Positions 7,214-12,061 of a DNA stretch of 13,130 nucleotides are shown one piece after another. Every line of letters starts with the position of its first letter. Within the stretch, counting starts at the first letter, position 1. The notes beneath the pieces are model-generated. The model saw nothing but the letters and a program-made list of their open reading frames with translations. It did no database searches and was not told where the DNA came from. The stretch lies in assembly GCA_947095985.1 (NCBI GenBank), contig CAMUPZ010000017.1:1-13130 (forward strand). The letters are read 5' to 3'. The DNA is from an uncultured Candidatus Saccharibacteria bacterium. GTDB taxonomy: Bacteria > Patescibacteriota > Saccharimonadia > Saccharimonadales > Saccharimonadaceae. A program made the position numbers and the translations under genes.

Positions 7214-8128
7214 ATGTTACAGTATCTTCGCTCGTCAAGTAACGACTCGGTGATTAGTACGCAAGAAAAATTGCGTGCTGGCTCTTGGGTGCGTTGTGAG
7301 CGTCCGAGCGAGGAGGAGGTGGCTCAGCTATTGACGTTAGGTCTGGACGAGGATTTAATTAGTGACGCGCTTGATCCGCACGAGGTGCCGCGTATTGAAT
7401 TTGATAATGACTGGACGTATCTAATTGCCCGGCTACCAGATACAGATGATGATTTTAATGATTTTACTACGCCAATATTATTTTGTCTGAATAAAGATTA
7501 TCTTGTGACATTATCACGGGATAGTTTGGGGCGTTTATGGCAGCCATTTATTGATAAGACGCGAATTAGAACTGATCGGCAAATTGAGCTTCTGGTTACT
7601 ATGGTTGAAGCAATTTCAACTCAATACCAGAGGCGGGTGGCAACGATTAACCGTCAAATGCGTGCTGCTACGGATAATATTCATACATTGAGAGTTAATG
7701 ATATTGCGACGTTGGCTGAATATGAACGCAAATTGAACGATTATTTAGACGCTCTCATTCCGATGAACTGGGCAATTGAGCGCCTTTTGGCAACCCAAAA
7801 ACTGCGTCTGAAGGAAGATGATAAGGAAGATGTTGAAGATATTTCGATTGATTTAGAGCAGGTAATTGCGCGATGTAAAAGTTTATTGAGGACTATTACA
7901 AATGTTCGCGATAGCTACCGAGCAGTGATGGACACGCGACTTAATGAGACGATTCGTCTTCTAACAGTAATTACGGTAGCGTTGACTATCCCGATGATGA
8001 TTGCTGGTTTATATGGTATGAACGTGCCAGTTCCAGGAGCTGATAATCCAGTGATGTTTTGGATTATTGCCGCAATTAGCATGGCTCTGGCTGTTGTTGT
8101 GGGATATTATTTCTTAAGGCGTAGGTAG
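7214..8128 (+). CDS. corA: CorA-family magnesium/divalent cation channel (copy 1)
   Basis: This 304-residue protein has the CorA layout: an alpha/beta cytoplasmic domain (about 1-130), a long helical stalk (about 130-245) and two C-terminal membrane helices (about 247-267 and 281-300). The selectivity motif YGMN (GMN at 268-270) ends the first helix, and the protein ends in LRRR, as is typical. The family forms homopentameric channels importing Mg2+ (or Co2+/Ni2+). A longer frame exists from ATG 7178, but that start lies in the terminator hairpin upstream of the -10 element and would be outside the transcript. ATG 7214 is three bases after the predicted transcription start, without a ribosome binding site. 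It pairs with a second, strongly diverged CorA downstream. The ion carried is not provable from sequence. Confidence 0.92.
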   Translation: MLQYLRSSSNDSVISTQEKLRAGSWVRCERPSEEEVAQLLTLGLDEDLISDALDPHEVPRIEFDNDWTYLIARLPDTDDDFNDFTTPILFCLNKDYLVTLSRDSLGRLWQPFIDKTRIRTDRQIELLVTMVEAISTQYQRRVATINRQMRAATDNIHTLRVNDIATLAEYERKLNDYLDALIPMNWAIERLLATQKLRLKEDDKEDVEDISIDLEQVIARCKSLLRTITNVRDSYRAVMDTRLNETIRLLTVITVALTIPMMIAGLYGMNVPVPGADNPVMFWIIAAISMALAVVVGYYFLRRR

Positions 8129-8152
8129 CGCGGGCGTCACCTCGAGTCTAAA

Positions 8153-8181
8153 TTGCTAATATAGCTTATGTATATTATAAT
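8153..8181 (+). promoter_or_regulatory. Promoter of the second corA-like gene, leaderless
   Basis: TTGCTA (8153-8158) and perfect TATAAT (8176-8181) are separated by 17 bases. The six bases TTTTTT (8182-8187) then lead directly to ATG 8188, so the transcript should begin at the A of the start codon. It explains why two adjacent corA genes are separately transcribed. Confidence 0.75.
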
Positions 8182-8187
8182 TTTTTT

Positions 8188-9108
8188 ATGGTGGTGGGTT
8201 ATTTTGAGCGCAGATCACTGACCGAGAAACTAACACAAGTTAATCGAATGCATAAAAATGGCTGGATTCACTTGGGCGGCAGTTTTGATGCTGTTCGTGT
8301 ATCTAAGGCTTTATCACTGTCTACGAATGTAGTGCGTGATGTGCTTGATATTCATGAACTTCCTCGAGCAGAATTCTCTGATGGTGTTGAATATGTCTTT
8401 ACGCGCATGCCGTTTGGACGAACTGATTCTGGTAAAACGGTGCCATTTTTAATTGCGATTTCGGGCGGTCATTATATTACAATATCGCCGTATGCTAAAT
8501 TCTCGCCTCTAGAAATTAGTGATTATTTATTTAGCACCACTGAGCGGCCAGCGGGAATTTTTGCTGCAAACCTAGCCTATATTATTGCCCAATATGAACA
8601 ACGTGTACATTTGTTAACAGAGAAGATTACTGATGCTCGGCGGCGTCTAAGTCGTCGCGAGGTGGAAAATGCTGATTTTATTAAATTTGTAGCAATTGAA
8701 GATACACTTAATGAGTATCAAAGTAGTCTGGAGGGAATATCTCATGTTATTGCACAACTGATGGAGAATCGCCGTCATTTGTTTAAAACACGAGATTTAG
8801 AAGCGCTGGCGGATATTGATTTACATATCAAGCAGATTTTAGTAGCAATTAGCTCCAGCGCGCACACCATATCCAGTATTCAAAATGCCTATTCAACCGT
8901 GGCTAATAATACTTTGAATCAGCGAATGAAAGTTTTAACAGCCATTACCATACTGCTAGCAATTCCGAATGTCTTTTACGGCATGTATGGAATGAATATT
9001 GCCTTGCCGTTTCAGGGGGAGCCTTGGGCATATCCAGTAATTACCAGTTTTACAGTGTTGTTGATTTTACTTGTTATGGTTATTGCCAAGCGAATTCGCT
9101 TATTCTAA
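8188..9108 (+). CDS. CorA-family divalent cation channel (copy 2)
   Basis: This 306-residue protein has the same domain order as the upstream CorA: an N-terminal alpha/beta domain, a long charged helical stalk (about 135-245) and two C-terminal membrane segments (about 248-267 and 282-300). The selectivity motif is YGMYGMN with GMN at 268-270, exactly the position in the first copy. Apart from this region, the shared phrase D-x-H-E-[VL]-P-R and the general fold, the two proteins differ greatly, so this is an old duplication or an independent acquisition rather than a recent repeat. It is predicted to be a homopentameric inner-membrane Mg2+ (or other divalent metal) channel. The start is fixed by the leaderless promoter immediately upstream. 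It ends in TAA, with no strong terminator directly after it. Confidence 0.9.
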   Translation: MVVGYFERRSLTEKLTQVNRMHKNGWIHLGGSFDAVRVSKALSLSTNVVRDVLDIHELPRAEFSDGVEYVFTRMPFGRTDSGKTVPFLIAISGGHYITISPYAKFSPLEISDYLFSTTERPAGIFAANLAYIIAQYEQRVHLLTEKITDARRRLSRREVENADFIKFVAIEDTLNEYQSSLEGISHVIAQLMENRRHLFKTRDLEALADIDLHIKQILVAISSSAHTISSIQNAYSTVANNTLNQRMKVLTAITILLAIPNVFYGMYGMNIALPFQGEPWAYPVITSFTVLLILLVMVIAKRIRLF

Positions 9109-9143
9109 TATATAAATAAGTAGGCATTTTAAAATGTTTTTGC

Positions 9144-9172
9144 TTGACGTGCCAATAGACGTTTGGTACCAT
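9144..9172 (+). promoter_or_regulatory. Candidate promoter of a short transcript
   Basis: TTGACG (9144-9149), five of six consensus bases, and TACCAT (9167-9172), four of six, are separated by exactly 17 bases. The predicted start is about 9179, roughly 93 bases before the small ORF. The -10 is weak, so confidence is limited. Confidence 0.45.
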
Positions 9173-9271
9173 TGTTGATGTGTCTCGCGCCGAAGCATTA
9201 AATTGCTGATATATAAGTGATAAAGGTCGAAGCGCGTGGGGCTGCACATAATAATAAGGAGTGCAAAACAC

Positions 9272-9364
9272 ATGCCAATAGCAATCAAGTTTGTGTCATC
9301 CCGGCGCAAAAAGATCGCGGTGGATGTGGTGCCTGCCGAATGGCAAACATACATAGCACAATAA
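9272..9364 (+). CDS. Possible 30-residue small protein, unknown
   Basis: An ATG at 9272 follows AAGGAG (9256-9261) by 10 bases and runs to TAA at 9362-9364. The peptide begins MPIAIKFVSSRRKK and ends EWQTYIAQ. It is basic in the first half, with no membrane segment and no family that I recognise. Supporting evidence is the good ribosome binding site, an upstream promoter candidate and a downstream terminator. Against it stand the short length and the lack of any recognisable conservation. The Shine-Dalgarno lies in the loop between TGCAC (9243-9247) and GTGCA (9261-9265), so the region could be structured. It may instead be part of a small RNA. Confidence 0.3.
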   Translation: MPIAIKFVSSRRKKIAVDVVPAEWQTYIAQ

Positions 9365-9407
9365 AAAGTGCAGTCGCTCTCATAATAGAATAGGGACGAC
9401 TATAAAT

Positions 9408-9439
9408 AAATCCCGCTCCAAGGCACCGGAGCGGGATTT
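9408..9439. terminator. Bidirectional intrinsic terminator
   Basis: AAATCCCGCTCC (9408-9419) pairs perfectly with GGAGCGGGATTT (9428-9439) around an 8-base loop. The plus strand continues TTTTGGTTTTT and the minus strand leaves an A/T-rich tail. It serves the short plus-strand transcript and the minus-strand dsbA-like gene, whose stop lies 20 bases away. Confidence 0.9.
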
Positions 9440-9459
9440 TGGTTTTTCGTCAAATAGTA

Positions 9460-10152
9460 TTAATCTTTTATTTCTACGCCAGCCTTTTTAAGCGCTTCTT
9501 TTACTGACGATTCAATTGAGCCTGAGCTATCCATTTCAGTATTTTTCCCATTGATATAGAAGGTTGGAGTGGCGGCAACACCGTGTTTGCGCCCTAATGC
9601 CATGTCAAAGTCAATCTTATTCTTAACCTTGCTACTGGCAACATCGATTTTATACTGATCAATGTTGAGGTTTAATTTTTCTGCATATGACCTAAATATC
9701 GTATCGCGCTCTGTGGCGCTGGCATTCTTCCACGCGTCCTGGCTAGAGTATAAGAGATTATTCATTTCCCAGAATTTCCCCTGCAGGCCAGCGGCTTCAG
9801 CAACGGCTGCGGCAGCTCGTGCATTTGGGTGTGAACCAGCAATTGGGAAGTTGCGGAAGATAAGTCGCACATTATCCTTGTATTTTTTTGCAATTTCTTC
9901 AGTTTTTGGTGCAGCAGCGCTACAGCCAGGACATTGATAGTCCGCGTACTCAACAATAGTCACCTTAGCGCTCTTACTGCCAATTTCATGGTCAGCAATG
10001 TTGCCGTTTCGAGACTCTGCGGCTATTGCTGTGTTCAACTGATCGTTTGTGATATCGCTCACATTGAGTCGATTTTGCGTTGAAATATAAATCATTCCGC
10101 CAACAATTGCTATTACAATAATTGAGAAAATTATCCAGCTTTTCTTGTTCAT
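9460..10152 (-). CDS. Membrane-anchored DsbA-family thiol:disulfide oxidoreductase
   Basis: This 230-residue protein has an N-terminal anchor (WIIFSIIVIAIVGGMIYI, about 6-23) after a short Lys-rich start, which places the catalytic domain outside the membrane. The thioredoxin fold of the DsbA/Thioredoxin_4 type has the active site DYQCPGC with Cys74 and Cys77, a helical insertion (about 110-185) and the cis-proline loop ATPTFYING with Pro196. These are the only two cysteines in the protein. It probably introduces or reshuffles disulfides in surface proteins; no lipobox Cys and no VKOR/DsbB partner gene is visible here. It has a GGAGG ribosome binding site four bases before ATG and an extended -10 promoter overlapping that of the divergent CBS gene. 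The family is firm; the direction (oxidase or isomerase) is open. Confidence 0.93.
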   Translation of the reverse strand: MNKKSWIIFSIIVIAIVGGMIYISTQNRLNVSDITNDQLNTAIAAESRNGNIADHEIGSKSAKVTIVEYADYQCPGCSAAAPKTEEIAKKYKDNVRLIFRNFPIAGSHPNARAAAAVAEAAGLQGKFWEMNNLLYSSQDAWKNASATERDTIFRSYAEKLNLNIDQYKIDVASSKVKNKIDFDMALGRKHGVAATPTFYINGKNTEMDSSGSIESSVKEALKKAGVEIKD

Positions 10153-10174
10153 TTTACCTCCGTTTACTCTAGCA

Positions 10175-10203
10175 AGTATAGCACGAAATACGGTACAATA
10201 AAA
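10175..10203 (-). promoter_or_regulatory. Extended -10 promoter of the dsbA-like gene
   Basis: Read on the minus strand, TGCTATACT (10183-10175) is an extended -10, with a weak -35 TTTTAT (10203-10198) 17 bases upstream. Transcription would start near 10168, leaving a leader of about 16 bases with GGAGG (10161-10157) before the ATG at 10152. The -35 overlaps the -10 of the divergent gene. Confidence 0.65.
10194..10199 (+). promoter_or_regulatory. -10 element of the CNNM-like gene, leaderless
   Basis: TACAAT is followed by six bases and then ATG 10206, so transcription is predicted to start at the start codon itself. No good -35 is seen at the standard distance (AGCAAG at 10171-10176), where the divergent dsbA-like -10 lies. 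No Shine-Dalgarno precedes the ATG. Confidence 0.5.
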
Positions 10204-10205
10204 CT

Positions 10206-11213
10206 ATGATGATAATGCTAATTATTGGATATTTAGCTGTTTTAGCGGCGTTGTTGATTGTGATGGGGGTCCAACCAAATATACCGTCGCACAGTCAATT
10301 TGAACTGCAACGTCGAAGTAAAAAGGGTGATAAAAAGGCCGATATTTATTTGCGCCAGCAAAAATTCTTACGTGATATAATTTCTTTGCAACGAGTATTG
10401 GCATCTTTACTGCTGGTTATTTTAACAGTTATTAGTGTCAATTTATTTCACTGGACAATTGGACTCATGTCATCAATGATAATTGCTCTTGAAATCGGTG
10501 CAGTGGCACGGATCCGTTTGTGGCAAAAATATTCACAGCAGTTATATGAAAAATATGAATCACAAATTTTAGCGATCATTGAACGTCATCAATTATTGTT
10601 CTCGCTAATTCGTTCGATTTTGCCAACTGTAAATGATAGTCGTGTAGTTGAGTCGAAGGATGAGCTATTGGAGATAGTTGCTCATTCAAGTAGAGTTTTC
10701 TCTGCTGACGAAAAGAAGTTGATTAATAGTGGGCTAAAATTTAACGATATGAGAGTTGAGAGTGTGATGACGCCACGAAGTATGATCGAGTTGGTGTCGG
10801 TGGATGAGCTCCTTGGTCCATTAGTCTTAGACGATCTTCATAAAAAAGGCCATAGCCGGTTTCCGGTTATCCAAGGTGATATTGATCATATAGTTGGCAT
10901 GTTAAGGATTCAAGATTTGTTAACAATTGACCGCACGTCAAAATCTCATCGTGCAGAAAAAGTTATGAGTAGAGATGTTTACTATATAGATAAAGCTCAG
11001 ACTCTACAGTACGCTTTGGCCGCATTCTTAAAAACTCAGCATCATCTTTTTATTGTTATTAATGAGCTCCGAGAAACGGTGGGTTTACTGAGTTTGGGTG
11101 ATGTTATGGAGGAATTGCTGGGTCGTAAGATAGATAATGAATTTGACTCCGAAGAAGAACTCTGTAAGGTTATTGAGCATAAAAATCGCAATACTGACGA
11201 CTTAAAGAGCTAA
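10206..11213 (+). CDS. CNNM/CorC-like CBS-domain membrane protein with divergent membrane domain
   Basis: In this 335-residue protein an N-terminal segment at about 3-22 and a hydrophobic pair at about 62-98 make up a reduced membrane domain. After a helical linker, a CBS pair (Bateman module) begins with FSADEKKLI and VESVMTPRSMI (TPR at 189-191), continues with GHSRFPVIQGD and VGMLRIQDLL, and ends with VGLLSLGDVMEELLG. This linker and CBS arrangement is characteristic of CNNM/CorC/HlyC proteins, which handle Mg2+ efflux or its regulation. The canonical DUF21 motifs are not recognisable and the C-terminal CorC_HlyC domain is absent, so transport ability is uncertain. Two ATGs (10206, 10209) are possible; the first coincides with the predicted transcription start. 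Its TAA overlaps the TAG of the convergent nuclease gene by two bases. Confidence 0.8.
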   Translation: MMIMLIIGYLAVLAALLIVMGVQPNIPSHSQFELQRRSKKGDKKADIYLRQQKFLRDIISLQRVLASLLLVILTVISVNLFHWTIGLMSSMIIALEIGAVARIRLWQKYSQQLYEKYESQILAIIERHQLLFSLIRSILPTVNDSRVVESKDELLEIVAHSSRVFSADEKKLINSGLKFNDMRVESVMTPRSMIELVSVDELLGPLVLDDLHKKGHSRFPVIQGDIDHIVGMLRIQDLLTIDRTSKSHRAEKVMSRDVYYIDKAQTLQYALAAFLKTQHHLFIVINELRETVGLLSLGDVMEELLGRKIDNEFDSEEELCKVIEHKNRNTDDLKS

Positions 11214-12013
11214 GAGTCTATTTTTTGCATGTAATGGCATTCAGGGTAATTGGAGCATCCGTAAAATGGCGAACGATCTTTTTTGCTGTGTCTTATCACC
11301 AGATGACCGCCACGACAGCGTGGACATGGTTTAATTTTTTGAGATATGTCTGATACGTCAGGAATTGGTACTACGACACCTTTATCTTCAAGGGCGCGAA
11401 TGATGGTGAGTAGTCCCGTGCCATCAATAAGTCGTATCTTGTTGCCGTTGGTAGAATATTTCACAAATCTCCGCGCATCCGATGAGAAGATGTTTGTAGT
11501 GACAAAGAATGCTTCACCTCCATGTAAATGGTCAACAACTGCACCGTAAAAGTCACGCATTTCGGATACTTTAACAATTTTTTCTATATATTTTTTACAT
11601 TGGACATAGCTCTGGACACCGTTTTTGTATAATACAATGTCTATGCCACCGTCACGTTTATACGGAGTGGTTGCAGCCGAATAGCCAAAGTGCTCAAATA
11701 ATTGGGCGATGTATTTTTCGAAATCATATGGCGACATAGAACGAATTTTAGTGAGCAGTTCGTGGTCGCTGAGCGGTGTGGCTGAATTAGATATGTCATC
11801 TGCAGCGGGCTTCTTGTCTAGCTGTACATTTTCCGAGATAGGTTTCTTGATTGACTGTGCGTCTGCTGCGGTTGTCTTTTTCTGACTTAATTCTTCTAGC
11901 TCACGAGAGGCTGTGAGATATAATTTTCTATAATGAAAAATCACAAGGGGACTGGCGATAATCCACGTAATTGAACAAAAGATGACTACAGTGCCCACCG
12001 TATAGCTATCCAT
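11210..12013 (-). CDS. Membrane-anchored Mrr-like nuclease with C-terminal topoisomerase-type zinc ribbon
   Basis: This 267-residue protein begins with one membrane segment (about 5-27), then a helical, low-complexity linker rich in Lys, Ala and Ser (35-85). An Mrr-type restriction-endonuclease domain follows (about 90-210): MSPYDFEKYIAQLFEHFGY with Glu99, RDGGIDIVL with Asp125, YVQCKKY with Gln138 and Lys140, and the late IRLIDGTGL. Last is a C4 zinc ribbon with Cys230, Cys233, Cys253 and Cys259, resembling those of topoisomerase I C-termini. Mrr domains cleave DNA, often modified or foreign; membrane-anchored forms are widespread but poorly characterised. A longer frame from 12151 would run through the aspS start and both promoters. 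ATG 12013 is chosen because a TGCTATAAT lies six bases upstream, predicting a leaderless mRNA. No methylase gene is adjacent. Confidence 0.88.
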   Translation of the reverse strand: MDSYTVGTVVIFCSITWIIASPLVIFHYRKLYLTASRELEELSQKKTTAADAQSIKKPISENVQLDKKPAADDISNSATPLSDHELLTKIRSMSPYDFEKYIAQLFEHFGYSAATTPYKRDGGIDIVLYKNGVQSYVQCKKYIEKIVKVSEMRDFYGAVVDHLHGGEAFFVTTNIFSSDARRFVKYSTNGNKIRLIDGTGLLTIIRALEDKGVVVPIPDVSDISQKIKPCPRCRGGHLVIRHSKKDRSPFYGCSNYPECHYMQKIDS

Positions 12014-12019
12014 GTGGTG

Positions 12020-12028
12020 ATTATAGCA
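12020..12028 (-). promoter_or_regulatory. Extended -10 promoter of the Mrr-like gene, leaderless
   Basis: Minus-strand TGCTATAAT (12028-12020) is a perfect extended -10. Six bases separate it from ATG 12013, so transcription should begin at the start codon. It is an exact inverted copy of the aspS element at 12046-12054. Confidence 0.75.
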
Positions 12029-12045
12029 TAAAACTGTCACTGCTG

Positions 12046-12054
12046 TGCTATAAT
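12046..12054 (+). promoter_or_regulatory. Extended -10 promoter of aspS, leaderless
   Basis: TGCTATAAT is a perfect extended -10. Seven bases separate it from ATG 12062, so the mRNA is leaderless or nearly so. The standard -35 slot (12026-12031) holds GCATAA and falls on the extended -10 of the divergent gene, so no usable -35 is seen. Confidence 0.75.
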
Positions 12055-12061
12055 AACAGAT

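Larger units (their letters stand above)
9109..9459. other. Largely non-coding interval between corA copy 2 and dsbA-like gene
   Basis: This 351-base stretch has no long gene. It holds an A/T-rich palindrome CATTTTAAAATG (9125-9136) followed by five T, a promoter-like pair at 9144-9172, an overlapping imperfect repeat GTGCCAA/TTGGTAC (9149-9155 and 9163-9169), a possible 30-residue ORF at 9272-9364 and a strong hairpin terminator at 9408-9439. The layout promoter - short ORF - terminator suggests a discrete transcript of about 260 bases. It could be a small mRNA or a small RNA. I recognise no tmRNA, SRP RNA, RNase P or 6S signature. Confidence 0.5.

Noticed and set aside
9125..9141. Palindrome CATTTTAAAATG followed by TTTTT as a terminator for the second corA-like gene
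   Set aside because: The usable stem is only about four A/T-rich pairs after leaving a loop; too weak to call as a terminator.
9150..9281. Direct repeat TGCCAATAG at 9150-9158 and 9273-9281
   Set aside because: Nine bases in two copies within an A/T-rich interval can occur by chance, and there is no third copy or other structure.
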